A stretch of 64,000 nucleotides of DNA from Streptomyces sp. AJS327 (GCF_013450295.1 NZ_SKBR01000004.1:1-64000), one strand, 5' to 3'; counted from the stretch's first letter, positions 1 to 8,407 are shown. Notes: generated by a model not told the origin, from the sequence alone. Numbers and translations are program-made.

Positions 1-266
1 CGCGCGCACGGGAGGCGCGCTCGCAACGACCGGTGCGGCGGATGTGACCGGGGTCATCGGGTGCCTCCCAGATGGTCACGAGTGTGGTTGACCGTGCGGC
101 TCACAGCACGGGTGCGTGGCGCGGAACGCTTCACCTCGTAGATCACCAAGCGTGTCCGGACGGTGACCAGAGAACACCGCGTGATAGCGACAGGGGAATG
201 ACTTCCCGATGACGTTGACCCGTCAGTAACCTCTTCTGGGGTGCCGCCGGAGGCGACTGCCCTGAC

Positions 267-1061
267 ATGCTGGGCCGCATGGTGACGCTCAATGGAAAGC
301 CCGTATCCACCGACGACCTGATGCCCCTGGCCCTGACCAATCTGGGCCACTTCACGTCCATGCGTGTCGACGAGACCGGCAACATCCGTGGCTTGACGCT
401 GCACATGGAACGCCTCGTGCGGGACTGCAAAGTGGTCTGGGGTGCAGACCTGGACACCGGACGTGTCCGCGACTACGTCCGCCAGAGCTTGGAAGGGCAG
501 AGCAGGCCGTGCGTCGTCCGCGTCACGGTCTACGACCCGAAGGTCGAGATGGGACACCCAGCAGATGCCGACGAGCCGCACATCCTGGTGTCCGTGCGCG
601 GTGCCGGCGCGATGCCCCCAGCACCGCTGCGCGCCATGAGCGTGCCGTACGAACGCGATCTTCCCGAGGTCAAGCACGTCGGGCTGCTCGGAGCACTCCA
701 CGCCCGCCGTACCGCGCAGCTCGCCGGGTACGGCGACGCTCTGTTCGTCGGCCGCGACGGACTCGTGAGCGAGGGCGGCACCTGGAACGTCGCCTTCGTC
801 GACCAGAACGGCACGGTCGTGTGGCCGCAAGCGCCGGTACTGCCCGGCGTGACTATGGCCCTGCTCCAGCAGCGCGCCGAGCACAAGGTCGCCACGGTCA
901 CCCTGGAGCAGGCCAAGGGCATGGAAGCTGCGTTCGCGACGAACACGAGCATCGGGGTTCGCGCCCTGTCCGCCATCGACGAGGTCGAATTCCCCACCGA
1001 GCAAGCCGTGTTGACTCGGCTTCAAGAGGCGTACCTGTCGGTCCCCGGCGAGACCCTGTAG
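267..1061 (+). CDS. Class IV (branched-chain/ADC-lyase type) PLP aminotransferase
   Basis: The 264-residue protein matches the fold-type IV PLP enzyme family (branched-chain aminotransferase or aminodeoxychorismate lyase-like). The segment VKHVGLL near residue 132 resembles the family's lysine-containing PLP motif, and LVSEGGTWNVAFV near 168 matches the conserved EG-x-N-x-F region that contacts the cofactor phosphate. The ATG at 267 follows a GGAGG-like site at 249-253; a second ATG at 279 is also possible. The stop is 9 bases before the HTH/FGE gene, so the two form an operon. The substrate cannot be told from sequence. It is probably a host gene outside the phage. Confidence 0.85.
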   Translation: MLGRMVTLNGKPVSTDDLMPLALTNLGHFTSMRVDETGNIRGLTLHMERLVRDCKVVWGADLDTGRVRDYVRQSLEGQSRPCVVRVTVYDPKVEMGHPADADEPHILVSVRGAGAMPPAPLRAMSVPYERDLPEVKHVGLLGALHARRTAQLAGYGDALFVGRDGLVSEGGTWNVAFVDQNGTVVWPQAPVLPGVTMALLQQRAEHKVATVTLEQAKGMEAAFATNTSIGVRALSAIDEVEFPTEQAVLTRLQEAYLSVPGETL

Positions 1062-1070
1062 GACGAGACC

Positions 1071-1988
1071 ATGTCGGGGGTCACCAGGTGGACGGGCCGC
1101 GAAGCCGGCCTGTTGCGTAAGGCCATGCGCAAGACCGGCAAGACCTTCGCCGATCTCGTGGGGGTGAATCAGCGCCAGATCCCCCGGTGGGAACGCCGGG
1201 GCGAGACGCTGGAACTCAGCCTCGTCAATCAAGCGGCTCTCGATACAGTGCTCGCGCAAGCCGACCGCGACGCCCAGCAGCGGTTCGCGGCGCTCCTCAC
1301 CGAGCGAGCCGCCGTCGAGCACGACGAGCGCGCAGAGGAGCTGCTGCGCCGCGACTCGCGCGCCAGCAAGCACCCCGTGGACGGGAAGCTGATGGCCCTC
1401 GTCGAGGAGGGCATCTACCTCTCCGGTGCGGAAGGCCGCTCGGTGTGGCTGGAGTCGTACCGCATCGACGTCTACCCGACGACCAACGCCGACTACGCGA
1501 CGTTTGTGCAGGACACTGGTCACCGGCCACCGCAGCACTGGGTCGGCGGCCGGTGCCCCGCCGGCTTGGCGACCCATCCGGTGGTGTGGGTGACGTGGCA
1601 CGACGCCACCGTGTACGCCCGCTGGGCTGGCAAGGAGCTGCCTAGCGCCGCGCAGTGGGAGAAGGCCGCCCGCGGTTCGAAGGGACGCGCCTACCCCTGG
1701 GGCAACGGACCCACGGCCGCGAAGTGCAACGTCGCCGAGACCGGCATCGACGCGACGACACCCGTCTCCCGCTACCAGTCGGGCGTCAGCCCGTACGGCG
1801 TCTTCGACATGTGCGGCAACGTCTGGGAGTGGTGCTCCACCGAGGAGCGGCGCGGGAGCGGCCGGTACGAGCTGAAGGGGTCGGCCTTCACCTCGCCGTT
1901 TGAGCGCGCCGCACCGTCCTTGCAGAACACAGCGAACGCCACCATGCAGGACAACGACACCGGATTCCGCTGCGTCAGTCCTCCGTAG
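1071..1988 (+). CDS. HTH plus formylglycine-generating-enzyme (SUMF1/EgtB-like) domain protein
   Basis: The 305-residue protein starts with an XRE-like helix-turn-helix (about residues 10-50, with VNQRQIPRWE as recognition-helix-like sequence) and ends with an FGE-sulfatase domain (about 110-303). Hallmarks of that family visible here are PTTNADYATFV, WEKAARG, AYPWGN, YGVFDMCGNVWEW and the terminal DTGFRC. Family members oxidise cysteine or join thiols to histidine derivatives, but many HTH-linked copies have no known reaction. It lies 9 bases after the aminotransferase and is probably co-transcribed with it. The pairing of a DNA-binding domain with an FGE fold suggests a sensor or regulator, which is inference. 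Confidence 0.85.
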   Translation: MSGVTRWTGREAGLLRKAMRKTGKTFADLVGVNQRQIPRWERRGETLELSLVNQAALDTVLAQADRDAQQRFAALLTERAAVEHDERAEELLRRDSRASKHPVDGKLMALVEEGIYLSGAEGRSVWLESYRIDVYPTTNADYATFVQDTGHRPPQHWVGGRCPAGLATHPVVWVTWHDATVYARWAGKELPSAAQWEKAARGSKGRAYPWGNGPTAAKCNVAETGIDATTPVSRYQSGVSPYGVFDMCGNVWEWCSTEERRGSGRYELKGSAFTSPFERAAPSLQNTANATMQDNDTGFRCVSPP

Positions 1989-2006
1989 GCGGGGTCCAAC
2001 ACAGCA

Positions 2007-2019
2007 CCCCCTGCGGGGG
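2007..2019. terminator. Short GC hairpin between convergent genes
   Basis: Five C and five G residues flank a TGC loop. It lies between the stops of the plus-strand FGE gene and the minus-strand hypothetical gene, so it could serve both. The stem is short and no T tract follows. Confidence 0.3.
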
Positions 2020-2029
2020 GCCGCGGCGG

Positions 2030-2542
2030 TCACTGTTGCCCGCCCGCGGTCTCGGACGTCGCCAGGGCGATGAACCCTAAGTAGTTGTTGACCAGATCGA
2101 GTTGCAGCTCGTACTCAACCAGGAGCGGGCTGATGACGGAGTGCGTGAGCGTCATGACCCCGTCGGCATACCCGAAACGGATCTGATGGCGCACCAGCGA
2201 CCAACCCGGCCGGATAAACGGGTCGGTTGGGCCAAAGTGATCCGTGAAGCACTGGCCTGCCCCCACCTGCCAGTCCTGCCGTGCGGCGAACTCCCGGGCC
2301 CCGTTCAGAGAGTGCGTCGGCACCTGGTCGCGTGTAGCGAGCGCGTACAGACAAACCCGCGGCACGCGGCCCAGTCCTCGGAGTTGCGCAACGCGGTAAT
2401 CGAGCGCTCCACGGCGAGCATTCATCAGCCGCACGAGCGGATCAGCTTCCACGCGCGCCTTGTCGAGACGGCCCTCCGCGTCGAAAGCTCGCTGGCGGTC
2501 CATCCAGTTGCGCCCGTTGCGGCGTGTAGTGCTCTGGCTCAT
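2030..2542 (-). CDS. Hypothetical protein
   Basis: I do not recognise this 170-residue protein. The reading frame opens further upstream, but the ATG at 2542 is chosen because the earlier part (to 2737) is Arg/Pro-rich and overlaps the promoter region of the divergent regulator. The N-terminus is basic (MSQSTTRRNGRNW). The C-terminal half has alternating hydrophobic stretches suggesting a small globular fold, with no signal peptide or membrane segment. It converges on the FGE gene and diverges from the DUF5753 regulator. Whether it belongs to host or element is unclear. Confidence 0.55.
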   Translation of the reverse strand: MSQSTTRRNGRNWMDRQRAFDAEGRLDKARVEADPLVRLMNARRGALDYRVAQLRGLGRVPRVCLYALATRDQVPTHSLNGAREFAARQDWQVGAGQCFTDHFGPTDPFIRPGWSLVRHQIRFGYADGVMTLTHSVISPLLVEYELQLDLVNNYLGFIALATSETAGGQQ

Positions 2543-2725
2543 TGCTGGCCTCGGCTCCGTCGTGGGGATTAGGAGCCGTCGGCAGCGCCGGAGCGCAGTT
2601 GGTAGCTCCTCTGGCCGGGAAGGAATCCGGCCCGAACGTCCAGCGGGAGTAACCGAGCGTGACAAATGATCTTGATTTGACGGGTAGTCACGTCCCGCTG
2701 GATCCTCATCATGCTCCTTTTTTGG

Positions 2726-2750
2726 TTCTGCGTGCAATGCTTTCGCAGAA
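2726..2750. promoter_or_regulatory. Inverted repeat upstream of the DUF5753 regulator
   Basis: TTCTGCG and CGCAGAA form a perfect 7-bp inverted repeat around an 11-base spacer. It sits in a locally AT-rich stretch just before the AGAGGAG ribosome-binding site of the regulator gene, where an autoregulatory operator would be expected. The function is inferred from position. Confidence 0.4.
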
Positions 2751-2773
2751 AATCAAAAGAGGAGCGGACGCCT

Positions 2774-3661
2774 GTGCCCATGGTCACGATGACGCAGGCG
2801 TGCGAGACTGCGCCCATGACGCAGAGCAGAGCGACGCCGTCAGTCAGAAGGCGACGGGTTGGCGCCCAACTGCGCCGGTGGCGCGAGGGGATGGGGGTGC
2901 CCTCCGGCGATGCTGCCCGGGCCATGGGCTGGAGCCAGGCGCGCTTCTCCCGCGTCGAGCGCGGCTACTACCGCATTGGTCGTGATGAGGTTTATGACCT
3001 GTGCGGGAAACTCGACGTCGATGACCCGAAAGGGGTAGAAGAGGTCGCACGTGTCGCCGAGGAGCCGACGAACAAGGGGTGGTGGGCGCCATACGCTGCC
3101 AAGGTCAGCGAGGCGTACCTGGACTTCGTCGAGCTGGAGGCCGAAGCAGAGACCATCCGCATCCAGCACCCGAAGGTCGTCCCCGGCCTGGTGCAGGCCC
3201 CTGGCTACGTACGGGAGATGCATTCCAGCGCGCGTTCGAACGACCCGGAGTCGCTGATCGCTATTCGTCTGGCTCGACAGGAAGTCCTCAGTCGCGCCAA
3301 GTTCCACGGGCTGGTGCCGGAGTCTGCCTTCCATGCCCGGTTCGAGTCCGGACCCGCTCTCATGAGGGATCAGCTACGCAAGTTGCTCGATGCCTCCGAG
3401 ATGTCGAACGTGACCATCCAGATCCTGCCGCTCACCGCCCATCCCTCCTACGGGTCCAATGGAGCGATGACGATTCTCACGTTCCGTCACCCTTGGACCC
3501 CTGTCGCCAGTGTCGACAACCCCATGGGTGGGTCGCACACCTACGACCCGGAGCAGGTCGCCTATCTGGAAGCCGAGTTCGACAACATCGCTTCCGCTGC
3601 GCTCCCCGTGGACAAATCACGGGATCTACTCAACAAGTACCTGGAAGGACTGCACAAGTGA
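2774..3661 (+). CDS. XRE-family regulator with DUF5753 (Scr1-type)
   Basis: The N-terminal HTH (LRRWREGMGVPSGDAARAMG followed by SQARFSRVERG) is joined to a long C-terminal ligand-like domain. That domain contains the family signatures KVVPGLVQAPGYVREM and RLARQEVLSR and ends in a helical tail. Such proteins pair with DUF397 partners across streptomycetes and act as DNA-binding regulators of antitoxin type. GTG at 2774 is preferred because AGAGGAG lies 9 bases upstream; ATG codons at 2780 and 2816 are alternatives. The stop overlaps the GTG of the DUF397 gene, so the two are translationally coupled. Confidence 0.85.
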   Translation: MPMVTMTQACETAPMTQSRATPSVRRRRVGAQLRRWREGMGVPSGDAARAMGWSQARFSRVERGYYRIGRDEVYDLCGKLDVDDPKGVEEVARVAEEPTNKGWWAPYAAKVSEAYLDFVELEAEAETIRIQHPKVVPGLVQAPGYVREMHSSARSNDPESLIAIRLARQEVLSRAKFHGLVPESAFHARFESGPALMRDQLRKLLDASEMSNVTIQILPLTAHPSYGSNGAMTILTFRHPWTPVASVDNPMGGSHTYDPEQVAYLEAEFDNIASAALPVDKSRDLLNKYLEGLHK

Positions 3662-3900
3662 CCATGAAGAACGGACGCGTCCTCATGGCCCCTGAGTTCG
3701 GGGGCGCCGTCTGGAAGAAGTCTTCCCACAGTGGCGACTCTCAGGGGCAGTGTGTTGAGTGCGCCGACGTGACCCAGACCCATGCCAGCATCGCCGTTCG
3801 CGACTCGAAGGACCCTGAAGGTCCTGCCCTGCTGTTCACACCGGAGGCGTTCAGCGGCTTCATCGCGGCTGTGAACAGGAACGGGTTCGACGTTCTCTGA
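3658..3900 (+). CDS. DUF397 protein (partner of the DUF5753 regulator)
   Basis: The 80-residue protein has the DUF397 pattern: WKKSSHSGDSQGQCVECAD, then VAVRDSKDP-like (here IAVRDSKDPEGPALLFTPEAFSGFI), near full family length. These small proteins follow Scr1-type regulators and are thought to modulate or partner them. The GTG at 3658 overlaps the upstream TGA (GTGA); an ATG lies two codons later at 3664. A strong terminator follows directly. Confidence 0.85.
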   Translation: MTMKNGRVLMAPEFGGAVWKKSSHSGDSQGQCVECADVTQTHASIAVRDSKDPEGPALLFTPEAFSGFIAAVNRNGFDVL

Positions 3901-3920
3901 CCAGGCGCATCTGATACGCA

Positions 3921-3966
3921 AAGCGGCCTGTCTCCCCCCGCCCGTAACAGGGGAGACAGGCCGCTT
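3921..3966. terminator. Strong hairpin terminator after the regulator/DUF397 pair
   Basis: The arms 3921-3937 and 3950-3966 are a perfect 17-bp inverted repeat (AAGCGGCCTGTCTCCCC and its complement) around a 12-base loop. The left arm begins with A residues and the right arm ends in CTT, so it could work on either strand. It ends the left-flank operon. Confidence 0.8.
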
Positions 3967-4111
3967 CTGGTTCAGCCGTGCCGACGGCCCCGGAGAACGT
4001 ACCCGCGTGATCGACATGTAGGAGGGTGCCAAGCGCGTTCGACCGCGCTCGCCCAGGCCGACCTGACCCCGCGACTCACCCACTGTCAGTGTGCGGCCGT
4101 ACTCTCTCGGT

Positions 4112-4333
4112 GTGACCTCCCCGGACGTGCTGCCAGACCACGCCTGCCGTGACGTGCTGAACGAGTGCATCCGGCTGCTGATGTCCAGCCCGAGTGCGGA
4201 CGGCCGGGCAGGCGAGTACGCCCGCTTGGTGGAGCTGTGGAACGCCGCCGACCGTGTGCACAGAGAGAAGGGTTCTGGGGGCGAGGGGCAGGGTAGGGCC
4301 AGCGGCCTCTGCTCGGCCGCGCCGCGGACATGA
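4112..4333 (+). CDS. Small hypothetical protein
   Basis: This is a 73-residue ORF from GTG at 4112 (frame open from 4091). The middle is helical (ACRDVLNECIRLL, then YARLVELWNAADRVHREKG) and the tail is Gly-rich and low in complexity. A hairpin follows immediately, which supports a real transcription unit. The family is not recognised. It is the last plus-strand gene before the phage begins. Confidence 0.45.
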   Translation: MTSPDVLPDHACRDVLNECIRLLMSSPSADGRAGEYARLVELWNAADRVHREKGSGGEGQGRASGLCSAAPRT

Positions 4334-4335
4334 GA

Positions 4336-4369
4336 GAGCCCGGCCATGCGGGGGAACATGGTCGGGCTC
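4336..4369. terminator. Hairpin terminator at the host/phage boundary
   Basis: Arms 4336-4348 (GAGCCCGGCCATG) and 4357-4369 pair over 13 bp with one G-T wobble around an 8-base loop. It lies 3 bases after the stop of the small plus-strand ORF. It could also stop leftward phage transcription. Confidence 0.6.
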
Positions 4370-4530
4370 GTCTCCGTGCCGCACGGGGGGATGCGGCGCA
4401 TTCCGGCCTGGAGGCCGGTTCCTCCTTCAGCGTCCACCACGGACGCCTTTGTCGTCTGCGCAACGGCGGGAATCGTCCGGCGTGGAGTGAGGAGGCCGCC
4501 CGTCCCCGGAGCTGTGTGGCGGGCGGCTGG

Positions 4531-4929
4531 TCAGGGAGCGGCCGGTGGAGAGTCCGGCGGCGGATCGGTGGGCATCGGGGCTGGCCCGCACTCCTCCGGC
4601 TCCGGCCAGAGCCGGGCGAGCCGTTCGTTCGCCTGGTCGACGGCGTCCCGCAGAGAACAGCCGCTGTTGGGGTACAGCTCGTACCCGACGCGCTGGAGAC
4701 GTTCCTCGATCGCGGCCACGCGCTCCATGACTCCGGGGCGTCTCGGCACCCCTGCACGGGGCGGTGCGCCAGTCCAGTCGTCCATGAAGTCGTCGACGCG
4801 GCCAGCGAGCCGGACCGTACCCTGTACAGCTCGCCATACGACCGTGCCGACGCCGGCGAGGATGGTCACCGCGCCACCCCACACCACGGCGACGTCGAGG
4901 GCCGGGATGCCGGTCGCGTCCACGTTCAC
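4531..4929 (-). CDS. Holin-like small membrane protein
   Basis: The 132-residue protein has one N-terminal membrane segment (about residues 13-33, VAVVWGGAVTILAGVGTVVW), then a charged helical region (VMERVAAIEERLQRVGYEL) and a Pro-rich tail. This layout resembles DUF2746-like actinophage membrane proteins often placed in lysis cassettes, so a holin or lysis-accessory role is possible. It is the last gene of the late operon. The start is GTG at 4929 with a weak ribosome-binding site. No endolysin gene is visible beside it. Confidence 0.6.
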   Translation of the reverse strand: MNVDATGIPALDVAVVWGGAVTILAGVGTVVWRAVQGTVRLAGRVDDFMDDWTGAPPRAGVPRRPGVMERVAAIEERLQRVGYELYPNSGCSLRDAVDQANERLARLWPEPEECGPAPMPTDPPPDSPPAAP

Positions 4930-4981
4930 CGACTACTCGGCGGGCTCGTCGCGGAGTGTCTGGAGGCGGACATCGGCGTGC

Positions 4982-5254
4982 TCACTGGTAGATCTCCGGC
5001 CAGTGCCAGGAGCCACCGAGCGCGGTCTCCGCGTCCGCGAACTCCGAGCCGCCAGCGGCGAGCGGATGGAAGAACGTCCCCGTCGGATTCTGGACAGCGA
5101 GGCCAACCCGCCCCGGATCATCGCGGTCAACCTCGGTGATGACGGCGGCGCGACAGGCCGCGGGGAACGCTTGGGAGCCGTCGCCGCGCAGCGGGGTGCC
5201 GTGGCTGACGTAGTGCACGGTGTGGCCGACGGACGGCCGGGGAGGTGCAGGCAT
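4982..5254 (-). CDS. Small phage protein (paralogue of the next gene upstream)
   Basis: The 90-residue protein starts at ATG 5254 after GGAGA. Its framework (PSVGHTVHYVS near the N-terminus, then CRAAVITEV, ending GGSWHWPEIYQ) is shared with the gene at 5364-5675. The two therefore look like a tandem duplication of a small beta-rich protein. Genes of this sort are common near the tail-fibre/lysis end of actinophages, but no role is known. Confidence 0.65.
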   Translation of the reverse strand: MPAPPRPSVGHTVHYVSHGTPLRGDGSQAFPAACRAAVITEVDRDDPGRVGLAVQNPTGTFFHPLAAGGSEFADAETALGGSWHWPEIYQ

Positions 5255-5363
5255 GGCGGATCTCCGTGGAAAGCAGGCCGGCGCGAGGGTGCAGGCGTGG
5301 TGACGGGGCGGGCCGGGGCGGGGGAGCTGGAGGACGCTCCCCGCGCCGTGCGGGCGACTTGCG

Positions 5364-5675
5364 TCACGCGCCGTCCTCGGCGGGCATCGGCGCAGGCCAG
5401 TGCCAGGTGCCCGGCACCGTGCCGGCCTCGTCGTACTCGACGTTCTGCCGGAAGGTCACCTTGGTCTCGGCGAACACCGTGAGCGAGACCTTCTGGTTCT
5501 TCTCCGCCGCCTTGCGCGCGGTCCTGGTCGCGCCTTCCGGTACGGGGTTGACCGCGGTGATGAGGGCGGCGAGGTTCGCCACCGGCAGCGGTGCCGCCGT
5601 GCTGTCGTCCGGGTCCTTGATGGCCGACACGAAGTGCACGATCCGGCCCACGGACGGGATCTGGGCAGTAGCCAT
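5364..5675 (-). CDS. Small phage protein (paralogue of the gene at 4982-5254)
   Basis: The 103-residue protein starts PSVGRIVHFVSA, has LAALITAVNP in the middle and ends GTWHWPAP. These match the downstream paralogue (PSVGHTVHYVS, CRAAVITEV, GSWHWPEI). It carries an extra basic stretch, ATRTARKAAEKNQK, not seen in the shorter copy. ATG at 5675 lies 9 bases after the stop of the upstream gene. The function is unknown; the placement suggests a virion accessory or lysis-region protein. Confidence 0.65.
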   Translation of the reverse strand: MATAQIPSVGRIVHFVSAIKDPDDSTAAPLPVANLAALITAVNPVPEGATRTARKAAEKNQKVSLTVFAETKVTFRQNVEYDEAGTVPGTWHWPAPMPAEDGA

Positions 5676-5684
5676 GTACGCCTC

Positions 5685-6185
5685 CTAGGCGGGGTTGATG
5701 ACGAGCTTGAATTCGGCGAGGACGACGGCCCTCGCGCGGCTGTCGTTGTGGGCGACCCTCAGCGACAGCGGCACGGCAGGGTTGACGAAGATGCCGTGGG
5801 TCTTGGTGAAGCACTGCATCCCCGGCGTCGGGGTGCGATGGTCGGTCGCGGTGGTGTTCTCCGGGTCCGGCCCGAACCGCAGGGCGTCCCGCACGAACTG
5901 GTCGCGCAGCTCGGTGTAGCCCCCGGCCTCCCACTGGATCATGGCGTGGAGCTGTCCCCAGCCGGACCGGCTCGGCCAGATGAGGCCGGACCGTTCGTCG
6001 TTGTCCCAGTCGGTGATCGTGTAGCCGTCGGGCTGCTGGACCTGGTGCATCCCGTGGGTGTCTGACGGCTCGGCGTTGCCGAAGGGGAAGCGGACGATCG
6101 TGTAGCTGCTGCCGGGCTGGATGATCTGCTTCGTGTCCCGCTTTAGCGAGCAGACCGCGACGCCGCTCGGCTCGGTGTCGGTCAT
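5685..6185 (-). CDS. Hypothetical late-region protein
   Basis: The 166-residue protein starts at ATG 6185, 17 bases after the tail-spike stop. The sequence is beta-rich (SYTIVRFPFGNAEPSD, YTITDWDNDERSGLIW) and ends with a hydrophobic strand (ARAVVLAEFKLVINPA). It has no membrane segment and no cysteine pattern. Its position directly after the tail spike suggests a virion tip or fibre-associated protein, but the family is not recognised. Confidence 0.65.
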   Translation of the reverse strand: MTDTEPSGVAVCSLKRDTKQIIQPGSSYTIVRFPFGNAEPSDTHGMHQVQQPDGYTITDWDNDERSGLIWPSRSGWGQLHAMIQWEAGGYTELRDQFVRDALRFGPDPENTTATDHRTPTPGMQCFTKTHGIFVNPAVPLSLRVAHNDSRARAVVLAEFKLVINPA

Positions 6186-6202
6186 CGGTAACGTCCTTTC
6201 GT

Positions 6203-8317
6203 TCAGACCCGGTTGAGGCTGGAGGCGAGCGCCTGCGCGGTGTTGGAGGCGGAGGCGGCGGACCACTGGGCGGTGACGACGAGGGCCTGGTCCGCGGTGC
6301 TGTCCCGCGTGACCGTCCCGTCGGTGACGTCCTGGAGTGTCTGGCCGGTGGTCGCGGCCAGGCGGTGGATGAGCTGCGCGCTCGCCGCCCAAGTCCCCGA
6401 GGAGCCAGGGGCGATGGCGTGCAGCGCGCCGTTCACGGACCAGCCGCGACCGCTGATGCCGGACGAGGTGGTGACGGCGGAGAACGCTGAGAGGACCGCC
6501 CCCGTGGGACCGCCGAGGCGTACGCGGATCGTCAGCGTCGGCGTGCCCGTGGTGGATGCCTGGCCGTGGACGGAGAACCGGTAGCTGGTGCCGGGGAGCG
6601 CGTCGGCGGCGGGGATGAGCAGGCTCGCCACGACGGTCTCTGTCGTCGTGTTCGCCGCAGTGGCGGTGGTGATGGTGCCAGGCGCGTCGGCCGAGTTGCC
6701 CTCGCGGTGGGCGCCGGTGACCGTGCTCGTGAAGTTGATCGGCGTGGAGGTCGTCGCGCTCGTGCGGGTGTCCCGTACGAGAATCCGCGCGGTGTTCGTG
6801 CTGACCTGCACGCCGTAGCCGTTCAGGGCGTACAGCTCGCACGAGTCGACGAGCAGGTCCGCGCCGTCCCAGATGTGCACCCCGTTCGCGGCCGTCCCGG
6901 TGACGGTGCAGTCAACGATCTGCACGTCCGTCCCCGTCGCGGCCGGGGTCGACCGCGAGTCGACGGTGATGCCAGCGCCGCCGCTGCCGTTGACGTGGCA
7001 GTCGGCGAACCGGCCGCGCCGCGTCCCCAGGGTGCTGATCGAGGTGGCCCCGGTGGTGTGCGCGACGATGTCGGAGGCGACGTAGTCCTCGACGTACTCC
7101 ATCCGCACGGCCTGCTGGCCGACGTTGCGCGCCGTGACGCGGCCGACCGTGACGTCCTGGACGTACCCGGTCTCCTCGCCGACCAGCTCCACGGCCGCGC
7201 CGTACGACCCGCCGCCGGTCATGGTGACGTTGTCGACCACGAGCCCGGCGAAGGGCTGACTGCCCGTGATGGTCGGGCCGCTGCCGCCAGCCGGGGTGCG
7301 GTGGCTGGTGATGCTGGAATCGAGCGTCCGGAAGCGGATGCCGCCGCCGCAGTCGCGGAACTGCACGCCGGAGATGACGACCGATTCCCAGGTGTACGCG
7401 CCGATGGCGAACTGGCTGCACCCCTGGAACGCGCAGTCCCGGACGCGGATGTCGCGGTGCGGCCGGGACGGTGAAGCGGAGTGCGAGCCGATGCCGCGCG
7501 GCCACGCTGTGGTGCCCGGCGTGCCCGATGCGCCGGTCACGCAGCCCTCGACGAGCAGGTCGATGACCGGGGTGTCGTCGTAGGGGCCGAAGCCGCCGAA
7601 ATAGGCAGATCCCTTGGCCAGGTCCGGCTGGATGAACTCCGAGAAGTCCCGCCCGTCCGTGTCGACGTACCCGAGGCCACGGACGTTCCGGATGACGCAG
7701 TGCCGGGTGCTGTTGATCTCGATCCCGTGGTACCCGCCGACGTCCTTGATCGTGAGGTCCCGGATCAGGACGTTCTCGGCGTGCCCGATGCTGATGCACA
7801 TGCTGGGCTCGGCGAACTGCGTGCCGCGAGCGTCCCAGGTGCCGCCCTCGATGACGATGTCCCCATGCCCGGAGTACCCGGGGAAGTTCTGGCCCGCGTC
7901 CCCGTTCAGTAGCATCGTGCCCCTGACGCCGCGCCGCATCGTGGCCCCGGGGGTCAGCGCGAGCCGGGTGCGGCGGTAGATCCGCAAGGGCAGTGTCGCC
8001 AGACGGTAGATCCCGGCCGGAACGTAGACCGTGCCGCCCCCGGCCGCGAGCGCGGCGTTCAGCGCCAACTGCAACGCGGGGGCGTCGTCCGCCACGCCGT
8101 TGCCGGCCGCGCCGAAGTCCTGCGGGGTCCAGGTGCCGCCGTTCGACGCGTACAGGCCGTCGTCGCAGGAGATGAGGTTGCCGGGGCGCGGGGAGATGAT
8201 CGGCGCCGCGACGAGGGGGCTGGCGATGCTGCCGTTGCCCGCGAGCGCGATGCACTCGGAGTCCTCGCTCAGGACTGCGGTGGTCGCCATGTCGCCAGCA
8301 CATCCGCACCGGGCCAT
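6203..8317 (-). CDS. Tail spike/minor tail protein with right-handed beta-helix (pectate-lyase-like)
   Basis: The 704-residue protein has a Pectate_lyase_3-like entry (DFGAAGNGVADDAPALQLAL followed by GGTVYVPAGIYRL) leading into a long run of short beta repeats. These include VLIRDLTIKDVGG, VVISGVQFRDCG and VQIVDCTVTG, typical of parallel beta-helix receptor-binding or depolymerase spikes. The C-terminal about 170 residues form a separate beta-rich domain. ATG at 8317 is chosen over 8353 because GAGAGGTG precedes it. A copy of the late leader repeat lies 23 bases upstream. Carbohydrate binding or cleavage is inferred from the fold. Confidence 0.85.
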   Translation of the reverse strand: MARCGCAGDMATTAVLSEDSECIALAGNGSIASPLVAAPIISPRPGNLISCDDGLYASNGGTWTPQDFGAAGNGVADDAPALQLALNAALAAGGGTVYVPAGIYRLATLPLRIYRRTRLALTPGATMRRGVRGTMLLNGDAGQNFPGYSGHGDIVIEGGTWDARGTQFAEPSMCISIGHAENVLIRDLTIKDVGGYHGIEINSTRHCVIRNVRGLGYVDTDGRDFSEFIQPDLAKGSAYFGGFGPYDDTPVIDLLVEGCVTGASGTPGTTAWPRGIGSHSASPSRPHRDIRVRDCAFQGCSQFAIGAYTWESVVISGVQFRDCGGGIRFRTLDSSITSHRTPAGGSGPTITGSQPFAGLVVDNVTMTGGGSYGAAVELVGEETGYVQDVTVGRVTARNVGQQAVRMEYVEDYVASDIVAHTTGATSISTLGTRRGRFADCHVNGSGGAGITVDSRSTPAATGTDVQIVDCTVTGTAANGVHIWDGADLLVDSCELYALNGYGVQVSTNTARILVRDTRTSATTSTPINFTSTVTGAHREGNSADAPGTITTATAANTTTETVVASLLIPAADALPGTSYRFSVHGQASTTGTPTLTIRVRLGGPTGAVLSAFSAVTTSSGISGRGWSVNGALHAIAPGSSGTWAASAQLIHRLAATTGQTLQDVTDGTVTRDSTADQALVVTAQWSAASASNTAQALASSLNRV

Positions 8318-8340
8318 GATCACCTCTCGGGGTGTTCTCG

Positions 8341-8362
8341 GCCCGGCCCACAACCAGCAGCG
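8341..8362 (-). repeat. Late leader repeat, copy A (tail spike)
   Basis: The coding strand reads GCTGCTGGTTGTGGGCCGGG followed by C, the conserved element found before seven late genes. TAGACT, a good actinobacterial -10 box, lies 6 bases upstream of it. Confidence 0.75.
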
Positions 8363-8407
8363 CTACGAGTCTACGTCGCCCCGACGGCGCCCCGCCGGAG
8401 GTGACCG

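Noticed and set aside
54..2033. Long minus-strand frame opposite the aminotransferase and FGE genes
   Set aside because: It is an Arg/Val/Gly-rich shadow of two well-supported plus-strand genes, a common effect of very high GC, and contains no recognisable domain.
2569..2712. Possible 46-codon minus-strand ORF behind AAAAAAGGAG
   Set aside because: A ribosome-binding-like string precedes an ATG at 2712, but the ORF is very short, overlaps the promoter region of the hypothetical gene and has no support beyond that site.
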